Assembly (NCBI GenBank): GCA_022606425.2
Contig: JAHDVF020000508.1
Location: 372,001 to 436,000, forward strand
Length of the DNA: 64,000 nucleotides
Reading direction: 5' to 3'
Source of the DNA: Lepidostoma basale
Taxonomy: Eukaryota > Arthropoda > Insecta > Trichoptera > Lepidostomatidae
The stretch's first letter is position 1, and every line of letters starts with the position of its first letter. The notes under the pieces were generated by a model. That model worked only from the letters and a program-made list of their open reading frames with translations. It was not told the origin of the DNA and ran no database searches. The position numbers and the translations under genes are program-made. Below, in pieces: positions 44,150-54,670 of this stretch.

Positions 44150-46325
44150 CTTCATGTGATAGGTCATCTATCTCTACCTCATGGCTCAATAACAATATGT
44201 CATCAATCACTTCATCTGAAATTAAGTCTCCCGAGTTTTCATCAATGGAAGTCATAGATGAAAAAATTTCTCTAATGGTAATAACACCCGAAAGATGAGA
44301 ATTAAATTTAAGTAGACCCATAAGTTTAATTTTTTTCTCAGATTCTAGAATTTGTTGAACGGAGATATGATAATTTGTTCCGCTCATACGGCGATATACA
44401 CCAAAACGTTTTTCTAATGGATCGGTCTGAAACTTTCCTAGAAGAACATACTGGGCATTGCACTTATTCAATAAATATTCCACCAGCTCTATCATTGCCT
44501 GTGTGGTGTGGAAGAGAGCCGAATATGTCTCCTTGGTCAGTCTGCCTCTATTTTGAGAATTCCATATTTGTAACCATTGGCAAAATTTTAAAAAGAATTG
44601 AATACTACTCTGCTCCAAACTGTGAATAGGTTCGGCAAGAGGCAAAAGTAAGTTTGAACCTTTTTCAGGATGCTTTACATTAACGCATGTCCACCAATCG
44701 CAAATAATTTTTAAAAAATCCCGTGTACCTGAAGATTCTTCCCCAAGATATGACTCTAAGGCCGCTATATTTTTATCATTGAATAAATTGATAACTAATT
44801 GAACATTTTGCCGTTCTAATTTTGTCGGATATAATGTTTTCTGAGATAATGCATAGGCTTGTTTTATTGGTAACATTTTCTCTAATTCATAAACTTTAGC
44901 TAAATGTTCCATTTTGCATACTTTATATTCATGAAAATTGTTAAATGATGGAATATAAAATGTGGAATTCCTAGTGTTCAACCAGTTATTTCGTATATTT
45001 TTAAAAATGTGAACAGTGTCAAACAAAAAAATATTTTTTTATTTGAATCAAACGGTGAGGGAATACTTGATTTCATCACACCGCCACACATCCTTTTAAA
45101 CAAATTTCTATTCACCTGATTATTATCACTAATAACACTTAAAATTTCATAACCCACATTACTGAGTACCCCCAAAACCTTTGTGACGATTTCCAATAAA
45201 TAATGACTATCTAAATTTTTTACAGGAAAAATACCAACAACATCAGTTTTACCAGAAAATACTGATGTAACCATAAAGGTTTGCACCGTGGTGGCTAATT
45301 CTAAATTTTTATTCATAGAAAACCCTTGGAGTTTCCCACCTTTATAATTAACTTCTGGTTTCACATATTTCATCTAATAAGAGATTCACTAACCTTTCAT
45401 TAGCTGGTAATCTTTTAATTGTTTCTTCGAGATATTTCTTATGTATTATCCCAGTGCAATTAGAACCTACGTTAAATGTTTTGATGTAATTTGGGTGAGG
45501 TAGCACTAACAAACCAGAATCCCGTAAAAAACGATATGCGGCAGGATACATAAAAAACATTGAGCTACTAAATATCAATAATTCTGTTGAATATTTATTC
45601 TTTGAGCTAACCCATAAACTTAATTGTTGTTCAATGAACTGTAAAATTTTTTTGTCTTCAGTACCAGAATATAATTGTTGTAATTTTGTTGTTACATCAT
45701 TAACTATTTCAGTGGCTGTTAGTGAATCTATGATTGTATTGTCTAGTGAACTTAACAAATTCTCAAGTTTTGAAAACCGATCACATTTTAAGTCTTTCCC
45801 CAAAACCCACAGAAATTTCTTTATATCTAACTCATTATTATTATAAAATATTTTAATATCAAATTGATCAGTTATTGTAATGGAATGTGAAATTGAAGCT
45901 TTACGATTGAAATTTAATTTGTATAAAATAATATGATCATCAAATATTTTTGATCCCCAATTCCTGATATTGAACTTCAGCGGTTGGTTCAATATATCCT
46001 CCATCCTCGAAATTTGGTCCGATACGAGCCAATTGGTGTTTGCTTCGTCAGACCGCCTCAAAATATCAGCTCGTCTTTGGGAAGGATCTTGTCGTGAAGT
46101 AGTCTCTGGCTTGGAAAGATACGAAGGCAAGTTTGGGAAAATCGATGGAACTGCTCCATTTCGAAGGCGCGTTCTTTTCTTTGGCAAGATGTGTACTTGG
46201 TCTGAAAACCGAATAAATAAAAACATTACATATTGTGCCTACTAAATTAACTATAGCAAATCTGAAGCACATTCGAATTCATATAGTTATGACGGTATTT
46301 TTTCAAATGTATGTTCAAATTAATA

Positions 46326-46333
46326 TACGAGTA
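46326..46333. other. TACGAGTA octamer with empty site in P copy A
   Basis: Copy B reads AATATACGAGTACAGCTAT; copy A (about 40250) reads AATATACAGCTAT. The difference is exactly six bases at a TA. Confidence 0.6.
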
Positions 46334-46928
46334 CAGCTATAATTTCACTTTATTTCATCACAATTTCATCACTGTATATTTAAACTACTTTTAATTACAG
46401 AAGGAAGAAGAAAATATATACCTCCAAAAGAAAACTTGTCCTCTGTAAGGATGTCACTGGTATGAAAATGTTTCGAACATACAATCATATGTCGTTTGAC
46501 CACTAAATTTTTTCGAGGAATGCAGGACACCCACTTTTTGGACATTTCGGCATCGAGGGGGAATTTGAATCCGGAGACATATTCCCCTTGATTTGCATAG
46601 TTGGATTTGCAGCCGGGAACACAGCATTTTCTAGGCATCTAAAATGATAACATTCGAAACGATAACATGTAACTTATTTAAATAAAAATATATTATTTAT
46701 ACTTTTAATATCCAACATCACTAATCTATATTGAAAGAACAACTGCAAATGGCAAACTTGAGGTTATTCAATTGAAATTGAAATATTTTGCTTGAATTAC
46801 ATCTCAATACACAATATTTTGTTTTTGATAACACACATTGATTTAACTTATTGAACGCTAAGGCATTAACTTTGTGGAATTCCATAGTTATATACTTAGG
46901 AAATTGAAAATAACTTTGTTTAATCCAC

Positions 46929-47925
46929 TAAGTACACGTTGATTTAATTAAATAATGGTTTTATCACAAAAACATATCTGTTTAAATTTAATAACACAAA
47001 AAGCACTCGCTTCTAAATGTCAAATCACACGCGATACTGAAAACAGGAAATATATCAACTGAAACTTAAATTTATAACACAGACATATCAAATACATATA
47101 TATTCACACCTTTTATGAATTCTCATAAAGATTTTACCAGAAATAATGTAAGAAAACCCATAAATTTATCGAAATACACTTGATAAACGAGAGCTCATGT
47201 TATGGAGGTTAGAGTGAAGATGGAGGTATGCTCCGAAACATGTCGTGTTTTTTAATAATTAGTGGATTAAACAAAGCTATTTTCAATTTCCTAAGTACAC
47301 GTTGATTTAATTAAATAATGGTTTTATCACAAAAACACATCTGTTTAAATTTAATAACACAAAAAGCACTCACTTCGAAATTTCAAATCACACGTGATAC
47401 TGAAAACAGGAAATATATCAACTGTAACTTAAATTTATAACACAGACATATCAAATACATATATATTCACACCTTTTATGAATTCTCATAAAGATTTTAC
47501 CAGAAATAATGTAAGAAAACCCAAAAATTTATCGAAATACACTTGATAAACGAGAGCTCATGTTCGGAGGTTAGAGTGAAGATGGAGGTATGCTCCGAAA
47601 CATGTCGTGTTTTTTAATAATTAGTGGATTAAACAAAGCTATTTTCAATTTCCTAAGTACACGTTGATTTAATTAAATAACGGTTTTATCACAAAAACAC
47701 ATCTGTTTAAATTTAATAACACAAAAAGCACTCACTTCGAAATTTCAAATCACACGTGATACGTGATACTGAAAACAGGAAATATATCAACTGTAACTTA
47801 AATTTATAACACAGACTTATCAAATACATATATATTCACACCTTTTATGAATTCTCGTAAAGATTTTACCGGAAATAATGTAAGAAAACCCAAAAATTTA
47901 TCGAAATACACTTGATAAACGAGAG
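46929..47925 (+). repeat. Three tandem PLE-type units with hammerhead-like modules, copy B
   Basis: Units start at 46929, 47292 and 47654 (363 and 362 bp). Modules at 47214-47245 and 47575-47606 read (G)TGAAGA, T, GGAG/CTCC, GAAAC, CATG, TC. The third unit is cut before its module. Tandem units of a few hundred bp each with one hammerhead motif are the layout of PLE terminal repeats and retrozymes. Confidence 0.6.
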
Positions 47926-48037
47926 CGGCCGGTACGAATTCCTAGGAGACTCAAAGAAGTGCATGGCCTCAACCCAAGTCAAACCATAGACAATATAGAG
48001 GATCATTGCGGCTTGATATAATGTCAAGATGGCACTG

Positions 48038-48108
48038 CCTCAACCCAAGTCAAACCATAGACAATATAGAGGATCATTGCGGCTTGATATAATGTCAAGA
48101 TGGCACTG
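48038..48108. repeat. 71-bp tandem duplication of the P copy B end
   Basis: Exact or near-exact copy of 47967-48037, giving two consecutive CAAGATGGCACTG termini. Confidence 0.75.
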
Positions 48109-48355
48109 TCTGTTCCCAATTTGCATCTTCGTCTCTATTGAGATACAATTAATCACTGTATTGTTTATGATTTTTTTAAATAAATTAAATTTAAATATCT
48201 ATGGGATCTTACCCAAGATACGACGTGAAAATCGATGTGCGTTCATTACACGATTTAAGAATGTTGAAGAGTTTAGTAATATCGATAACGTTTGTGAGAA
48301 TCTTACAGTTGGATTGTCCGTCCTCTCTGCCTACCGACATGGTGATTAGTTTATT
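48109..48355 (+). mobile_element. Repeat flank and diverged LINE A end
   Basis: 48109-48160 matches the repeat at 15191-15245. From 48215 the plus strand reads RRENRCAFITRFKNVEEF and LSAYRHGD, a diverged LINE A terminus (R.NRRACMTRCMNVEEA, LSAYPFGE). Confidence 0.45.
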
Positions 48356-48561
48356 TTTTATATGATAATTAAGCCATTTTTATTTTAGACAAATATTTCT
48401 TTGACTCGTTGTGTAGACAAAGTGAATAAATTAAATTATGAACTTTCATTTGAAAGAAACAGTGAAATTCAAATTATCTAGTTGTATCTTGAAGTTGATT
48501 ACTTTAACTTTCATTGTTGAGTCGTGATTTTCATAACTTATAAACTGTGGTGAAGAGAGCC
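48356..48561. other. Upstream region of the candidate promoter
   Basis: Not matched elsewhere in the window; no repeat recognised. Confidence 0.3.
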
Positions 48562-48598
48562 TATATATAAATCATTTATTTTCATTGTCAAAGTCAGT
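48562..48598 (+). promoter_or_regulatory. TATA box and arthropod initiator
   Basis: TATATATAA at 48562-48570 and TCAGT at 48594-48598 are spaced about 32 bp, the usual spacing of a TATA box and the arthropod Inr (TCAGT). Confidence 0.4.
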
Positions 48599-48751
48599 AT
48601 GCTCCGATGCCACAAACCGAAGTTACTTATGGAGAATAATGTGAATTTGAATATTTCAAAAAATAGTCCTTTTAATAAAATGGGTGTCGATCAATTTTGT
48701 ATCGAAAACAACAAGTGTTTGAAAAAGTGCAAGAAAAGTCGTTTTAAAGAG
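48599..48751 (+). CDS. Candidate first exon, Cys/Lys-rich protein
   Basis: An open frame runs from ATG 48599 to a splice donor GAG/GTAACT at 48751/48752. In-frame ATGs at 48629 and 48680 are better starts given the likely cap site at 48596; the latter has a good context (TAAAATGG). From 48680 the peptide is MGVDQFCIENNKCLKKCKKS then RFKE, Cys- and Lys-rich with no clear signal peptide. The frame closes three codons into the intron, as expected for a true donor. The segment is unique in the window. No family recognised; an AT-rich chance arrangement cannot be excluded. Confidence 0.35.
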
Positions 48752-49279
48752 GTAACTTGAAATGTTTCATTGTTTTTATAAATGTAAATATTAGTGATTT
48801 AAACCCAATGAAATATTCACGAATGTAAAGATTTTTTACCCTAAAAACTTGGTTCATTCGTAAATCAGTAAAAAGTTTTCACATTTAATCTAAATTTTTT
48901 TTTTACACACGTTAAAAATTTCACCCCTTTATGACACCACACTGTTCTCCTTTTGTTTTCTACACTACTGTCATACAACAATAATCAGAACAAATTCAAA
49001 ATAATCCAGAAACGTTATTCGGACATTTGCATCGTGTGCATTTCGAATTATTATACTTTTGGAGTAAAATATTACAACTTATAAAAAAAAATATTTTTAA
49101 TGTAAATAAATTTGTGTAATTTTACTTTTTAATTTGGCATTACAATTATTTTATTACTGTAACCAGTTTCGTGAGGAAGATAGCAGTATTACAATAAATA
49201 AATAAATGTATTATAAATTATATCCCATTTGTAATCAGTTTTCTAGAGAATGTTTAAATTATTGTGTATTTGACGGTTT
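48752..49279. other. AT-rich DNA, possible intron
   Basis: Consistent with an intron of the preceding candidate exon; no second exon identified. Confidence 0.3.
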
Positions 49280-49343
49280 AATTTCGATTTAAATTAACAG
49301 ATCTACCGTCATGACGGTAGATCTGTTAATTTAAATCAAAATT
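49280..49343. repeat. 64-bp palindrome
   Basis: Perfect except for one mismatch, centred on GTCATGAC at 49308-49315, with arms ATTAACAGATCTACC and complement. No spacer, so it would form a tight cruciform. Not related to the ribozyme-like palindromes. Confidence 0.7.
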
Positions 49344-50095
49344 AATTAATTATTCCGTTCAATGGGGTTATTTCCTATTTATTTTAGCAAACTTGACTTA
49401 TCATATTTTCAAAACACTATTGTGCAGCGCGATCTGTTGTTGTTTGTTATAACTAATAACATATACTTGTAATAGGTGGACAATATAGCAAAGACTCGAA
49501 CCACTTTTGAGTCGAAACATTTGTGTAACTGTCGATAGATGTCGGTAATAGTAACATGTCTGGAAGTCTAGACAATGTCTAGACGGCTGATATTGAGTCT
49601 AGACTTCAGTCTACGTCTGGGTCTGAGCAAATAATTCGTCTGGGTAGCTTGGGAGCTTCCTACCTTAGAACAGAGATGGCGCTGGTGAATCTTTATTTTT
49701 AATTTATGTGTTTCGCGTTCGGTGTTTTTATTAGGCCTCTATTCTTGAGATTCGAGAATAAAAGTTTATATGCAGGTTTACTATATATTTAAATGCACTG
49801 TTAGAAAACCAGGTGGAAATCTATAACTTTCAATCGATTTTTTATTATAGCGACATTATAGCCCCCTAGATAATATACATTTATTAAATGTTGATAAAAA
49901 ATAAAAAAATGTAATTTATTAAGCATCTACGAGATAAACAAATTTATTAAATAAATATTTTCATTTCAAATTAAATTTAAAGAAAAGATTTTTTTTTTTC
50001 AAAGTAAAATAAATTGTAATTTTTTTTTAAAATACAGACCCATAATAATAAAATACTTAATAATAGTTTTATTGAAATCATCAATGGTAGTTTAG
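49344..50095. other. Unassigned DNA with GTCTAGAC cluster
   Basis: Three GTCTAGAC octamers (about 49568, 49578, 49599) and related CTGGGTCTG repeats occur within 80 bases. The rest is AT-rich. Confidence 0.35.
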
Positions 50096-50099
50096 TAAC

Positions 50100-50262
50100 A
50101 ACGGTAGTTGTTTCTTGAACGATTACATAAAACTCCATACCTAGTACAAATTAAAACCTGTGTTTTCTAGAAGTATTATTTTATTTGATGAGAATGCCAT
50201 GTTTCGCCATTGCTAAGGTATTATCAAATATTTGATAATGCCCTAGATAGGCGAAACCTCTT
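50100..50262. repeat. Inverted pair of decayed hammerhead-like units
   Basis: Meets at ATCAAATATTTGAT (50223-50236). The left (minus) copy reads TTTGATAATACC..GGCGAAACATGGC, the right (plus) copy TTTGATAATGCCC..AGGCGAAAC. G8 is A in both. Confidence 0.4.
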
Positions 50263-50274
50263 ACTTCATAACTT

Positions 50275-50475
50275 ACTTACTAACTAACCATCACGCCGTC
50301 TCCGGGGTAGGTAGAAAGGGTGGATCGCCACACTGTTCTGTCCTGACACACTTATCTCGATTCCCCTACATTCATATATTGTGTTATGCACGCACGTCGA
50401 TTTCTCGGACTCCTCGAGTGACCGACATTTTATATTTGATTGATTTGATCGTGCTACGTTTTCCTCTTCCCTCTT
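50275..50475 (-). mobile_element. LINE A 3' end
   Basis: Tail plus the RRACMTRCMN and HDQINQI regions, diverged; truncated. Confidence 0.6.
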
Positions 50476-50532
50476 ACTTCATCCTTTATATAATTACCGG
50501 GGTTATTGTTTGTAACGTATATTTGGGTTTTT

Positions 50533-50965
50533 TCTTCTTCTTCTAAAGCCTATCCCCGTCCACTCCGGGACAAAGGCCTCCTTCATTCGCTTTCATGCCA
50601 CTCTGTCTTGTGCAGGCTGCATCCAGGTTATTCCGACATGTCTGTTCAGATCATCCTTCCACCGTAGTTGCGTCACCTTGCACATCTCTTTGCCGTCCAC
50701 GGTCTCCAAGTCAGCAGTCTTTTTGTCCATTTTTTGTCTGAGCTTCTGGCTACTTGACCTGCCCATTGCCATTTTAGAGTCGCTACCCGGTGGGTGATGT
50801 CAGTGACCTTTGTTTTTTCTCTCACCGTATCGTTTCTGACACTGTCTCTTAGGTTTATTCCTAACATGGCTCTTTCCATGGCTCTTTGGGTCACTAGTAG
50901 TTTTTCATTGTTTGGATGATGTTATAGTTTCAAGACCATATGTACCAGTTAGCAGAACACAGGCT
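50533..50965 (-). mobile_element. LINE D C-terminal region
   Basis: Minus strand: TQRAMERAMLGINLRDSVRN, RVATLKWQWAGQVARSSDKK, then after a frame break the RWKDDLN.H and AQD.. tail and a GAAGAAG end. Close to the 60900 copy. Confidence 0.65.
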
Positions 50966-51014
50966 TCATAACCTTTTCGTTTCAGGTTGATCGTTTTTTT
51001 TTAACACGCATATA

Positions 51015-51400
51015 TTTTCTTCTTCTTCCTCTTAGTTTAGTTCGTATGACCTGTTTGTGACGGTGGGCTGTCCTGGGATGATGATGTCCAGCCATCTCAC
51101 CATCTCTTTGGTGACCTTACTGGTAATCTCTTGCTGCTTGGGTTTTCATATTTAACAATTTTGGGAATTCTTGTATTCTCCATGCGGTCCACGTGGTCTC
51201 TCCAAAAGCGCATTCTGCTTCTTCCATATCTCACTATGTCCTCAACACCACAAATAGACCTTATCGTTTCATATCTGATCCGATCTCTGAGGGTTTTGAT
51301 ATGGAGCGTAGGGTTCGCATTTCTGCTACTCTAAGAAGGTTCTTGGTTCTATTGGTATCGGCTTCGACCTCTATTTCATACGTCATGTCACGTGTCACTT
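51015..51400 (-). mobile_element. LINE E C-terminal region
   Basis: Complement encodes a VRAEADTNRTKNLLRVAEMR-like stretch, DHVDRMENTRIPKIV and RWLDII, parallel to 25259-25600. Confidence 0.6.
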
Positions 51401-51640
51401 ATTTTCAATTTTTTAATTCATTTATTTTTTAAATCATAAACATTACAGTATTTAACCAAAGCGCTTATGACTATACAGGTAGGACACAAAAACAAACAAC
51501 AACAAAAACTGTTTTAAACAGTAAATACAATTATGAAATTTAAAAATTATAATATAAACAATAGACAAAAACACAAAAAAACACAAGATAATTAAAAAAT
51601 TAAGACCAAATAAGTAATTAGAAACAATAAGAAGAATGAC
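51401..51640. other. A-rich unassigned DNA
   Basis: No feature supported. Confidence 0.3.
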
Positions 51641-51950
51641 ACATTATTTAAGAGATAGATGTTTTCTGAGGGTAGCCTCACTATCGTGGAAGATGTCCAC
51701 ATCCGAAGAGATGCGGTTTAGAAGGATTATTGCCCTGTCCACCGGCATAACCTTAGATAAATTGGTTCTACACAGTGGCAGGTGAAATAATCTATGTTGC
51801 CTTTGTCGCAGATAATTGTCAGGGACAAACAAAGTCAAGACATTCAAAATATCCGAGTTATGTATTCGACCACGCTCAGCACCTAAATGGATAGTTCGTC
51901 TAATTTCCAATGATTGGTAGTCCAGCATACCCAGCAAGAAATCAGGGGTA
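51641..51950 (-). mobile_element. LINE B C-terminal region
   Basis: Minus strand reads LLGMLDYQSLEIRRTIHLGA, VPDNYLRQRQHRLFHLPLCR and VMPVDRAIILLNRISSDVDI without a break, the same order as 62440-62720. Confidence 0.65.
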
Positions 51951-52330
51951 ATATATTTTGTTACTAAAAATTCACTGGTTCGGAGTATATAATTTTGTTT
52001 AGCAGTAATCCTATTGAAACTCTCGACTCAAACCTTCGTCTACGCACCTCTGCCTACCCAGGAAGAGATATTCGGATCACAATAAATACATTTCCCACGT
52101 CGTTCTCCCCGGCGGTAATAGCCCCCAACAAGCCCGACATGCTAAATACCTTTATGACCGTCGTAAATACGGCCGGAACGTGCGAAAATCTTGAGAACGG
52201 CCGCGTCTTCAGCCAAGAATTGGTTTACGAGCAAAGCTTTTGAAAAAAATATCTTCTTCAAGCCTATTATACCAGTTTATAAACTTTCTACGCGAGCCCT
52301 TTTGTAAAGTAATAATAAAAAAACGATGTT
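51951..52330. other. Unassigned, relatively GC-rich patch
   Basis: An 82-codon plus-strand frame (51995-52243) has higher GC than its surroundings but no recognised motif; it may belong to an unknown element. Confidence 0.25.
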
Positions 52331-52800
52331 TTTAACGATGTAAATGGAACCAGAAACAGAGGAAGACCGAAGGAAACGTGGCACGATCAAATAAATAAAA
52401 TATTGAATTTCGGTCATATGGAAGTGAAGCATAGAACTGCCAAAAGAAGGATGAAAGTATAATAAATGCAGTAGAAATGAGATCTCTAAGACGAATGTGT
52501 GTAAATCTGTATATGATAGAGTGTCAATTGCAAGTTATAAGAAGTGAATGCGGTGCGATTGAAAGTGTTACGTACAAAATAATGAAAGGGTCGTTTAGAT
52601 GGTTTGGACACATGGAAAGAATAAGTGAAGACAGAATGGTGAAGAAGGTATATGTAAACGACGTGAAACGAACTTAAAAAAGAGGAAGGCCGAGGAAAAC
52701 GTGGCACAATCAAATAAATCAAATATTGATGTCGGTCACGTGAGGAGTCGGAGAAATCGACGTGCGGGAGACGACGTGATGGCTAGTTAGTTAGTTTGTT
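52331..52800 (+). mobile_element. LINE A 3' end with partial duplication
   Basis: Contains a scrap of the RPRKTWHDQINQI region (52340-52410), then a longer copy: MRSLRRMC, FRWFGHMERISEDRMVKKVY, the HVRSRRNRR region, and an end lacking the CMTRCMN segment before GATGGCTAGTTAGTTAG. Two partial copies are joined. Confidence 0.6.
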
Positions 52801-53079
52801 AGTTATCAGAATTAAACAATTTAGAGATTGATCATTTCTAGCTACCCCTTCGGAGAAATGGGTGGAAGTTATTCAGTTGGTATCATTGAAGTTTGATAGA
52901 ATATATCGTATCAGGATCAATCTAAGATAAAAGTGTTGACTTAGTGAGAATTTTTATTTCAGTATTATTTTTTAAATCCATGTACACAAAACGCAATGAA
53001 TCTAGAATCGATCCCGTGACAAAGAGAATCGGGTTTGTACGCTCTTCAGCCGAGACCGCGGCTCATCCAGATTGTGAGA

Positions 53080-54085
53080 TGTGGTAAGGATCGACGCTAG
53101 TAAGCGTATTAACGTTCTCTACATAAACATATGTACAGACCTACGAGTGTCCACAAATGACTCCACCCCAATCTTGCTCCACGGTGTCCCCCTTGTGACC
53201 ACCAGTAGCGGTACTCCCATAGAAGCCAGAAGCCCGGCTTGCGTAAGAAATTTTGAATCAAAACCTCTTCTGGCTTACAGAGGTTCAGTTCTTGGGTCTA
53301 TTCCACTTACGTCTGATGGGAAAATTGTTAGAAGGTGATTTGGTGGGTTGTTGGTTTATGCGGGGGCATGAATACTTGGATTTGGGGGGTTTTATTCAAG
53401 ATTTCTTACGCAAGCCAGGCTTCTGGGCTTCTATGGGGTACCGCCACTGGTGACCACGACCAGCTTCTGCTACCTCGGTAGTATGATAGCAGGCTCGGGA
53501 GGTACGGAAGAAGATATAGCCAGCAGACTTGACAAGGCAAAGGGAGCTTTCGCTATGCTTCGCCCTGTATGGTGCTCCGGTATCATTTCGAGAAAGCTCA
53601 AGCTCCAAGTATTCAGCAGTAGCGTTAAAAGCGTACTGCTGTACGAATATGAGACTTGGAAGTCTACCGCGGACGTTATTGGTAAACTGCAGGTGTTTAT
53701 AAATAGGTGCCTTCGCTCAATATTCAAAATCTATTGGCCCCAAACAGTGTCAAATGCCCTTTTCTGGACCATGGCAGGCGAAAAGCCAATTAGAGAACAA
53801 GTCGCTAGACGCAAATGGCAGTGGATCGGTCACACTCTGAGACGGAACCCAGCCTGCATCGCTCAGGGTGCACTAGACTGGTCCCCTATGGGGGAAAGAG
53901 AATGCGAGGCAGACCTAGAGCCACCTGGAGAAGAACCCTGCAAGACGAGGTTAAGGCAGCAGGCCTCATTTGGGATGATGTTAGGCATCAGGCATGCGAT
54001 AGAGTCGGGTGGAGAAGAAGATAAGAAGAAGAAGTCCTTGAGGCCCTATACATCACGGAGGTATGACAGGACAAAAAGAAGAAAA
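53080..54085 (+). mobile_element. RTE-type LINE, RT C-terminus and tail
   Basis: After removing the MITE at 53203-53449, the frame joins STPILLHGVPLVTT to TSFCYLGSMIAGSGGTEEDI. It continues VKSVLLYEYETWK (thumb), LQVFINRCLRSIFKIYWP, KWQWIGHTLRR and GALDWSP; a frameshift near 53895 moves the rest (GRPRATWRRTLQDEVKAAG) to another frame, ending in AAAAAGAAGAAAAAG. This is the conserved end of RTE/BovB-like elements. Confidence 0.75.
53203..53449. mobile_element. 247-bp hAT-type MITE
   Basis: Inverted ends of about 50 bp (CAGTAGCGGTACTCCCATAG / complement of CTATGGGGTACCGCCACTG) and an exact 8-bp target duplication GTGACCAC (53195-53202, 53450-53457). 8-bp duplications and CAGTGGCG-like ends are hAT features. 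Excising it and one duplication restores the RTE reading frame. Confidence 0.85.
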
Positions 54086-54089
54086 AGAA

Positions 54090-54670
54090 TAACTTACTAA
54101 CCATCACGCCGTCTCTCCGAAGGGGTAGACAGAAAGATTTTTTTTTTTATATATGTACACAACAGGTCGTTTGGACCCAATTACTGTATACAATTATTAT
54201 TATTATTATTTATTTTTTTTAGCTATTATATTGATTCTCTTGACATGTGATAGGTAGCCAATCTATCGCCATTTTATTGTCACTTGAATTCTACACCAGA
54301 CCAAAGACAGTGTGACAATCACACTGCCATCACCGGGAATCGAACCCAGGACCTTCGGCATGGAAGTCAGAGCTTGTAACCACTCTGCCACGAAGGTCGT
54401 CAATGGACCGCCACACTTTTCTTTCCTGACATATTTCTCTCGCTTTTTCAACATTTATACATCGTGTCATGCACTTCACTGACTCCTCGCGTGGCTGACA
54501 TTCAATATTTGATTTATTTGATTGTGCCACGTTTACCTCGGTCTTCCTCTATTTCTAGTTCCATTTACATCGTTAGCATATAATTTTTTTACCATTATTT
54601 TTTCATTCATTATTTCCATGTATCCAAACCATATTAATTGTCCTATCATTATTTCGTTTTATGTATCATG
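54090..54670 (-). mobile_element. LINE A 3' end split by a SINE
   Basis: The tail at 54095-54137 continues at 54401 with ATGGACCGCCACACTTTT. The rest covers MTRC.NVEKAREICQERKV and HDQINQI-like codons and degrades after 54600. Confidence 0.65.
54138..54400 (-). mobile_element. tRNA-derived SINE, full length
   Basis: Minus strand: tRNA-like head with A box TGGCAGAGTGGTTA and B box GGTTCGATTCC in correct order about 40 bp apart, then a body GTCTGGTGTAGAATTCAAGT, ..GGCGATAGATTGGCTACC, ending ATTGGGTCCAAACGACCTG and a poly-A tail. About 260 bp; inserted in LINE A. Confidence 0.8.

Larger units (their letters stand above)
43641..46638 (-). pseudogene. THAP-domain P-element transposase, copy B, two frameshifts
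   Basis: Exon 1 (46638-46422): THAP C2CH finger MPRKCCVPGCKSNY..W..C. Intron 46421-46202 (GTATAT..TTTTCAG) keeps frame. Exon 2 from 46201: DQVHILPKKRTRLR, central region, then a 2-base deletion near 45366 relative to copy A interrupts LLLDEI/CETRS; YVKPEVNYKGG..SVISDNN follows; an A-run indel near 45025 breaks it again; then FDTVHIFKNIRNNW and the C-terminal catalytic/helical part with LLGKFQTDPLEKRFGVYRRM, the DPLE motif of THAP9/P transposases, and a Cys-rich CQCEGCLE. Stop at 43641. Total about 920 codons, similar to THAP9-like proteins. A TACGAGTA octamer lies in frame at 44142. Confidence 0.85.
41632..48108 (-). mobile_element. P-superfamily element, copy B
   Basis: Starts CAGTGCCATCTTGAC and ends GTCAAGATGGCACTG. 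Same passengers and same order as copy A, nearly identical, but with the full transposase region and three tandem PLE units instead of two. The terminal 71 bp are duplicated in tandem (47967-48037, 48038-48108). Confidence 0.8.
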
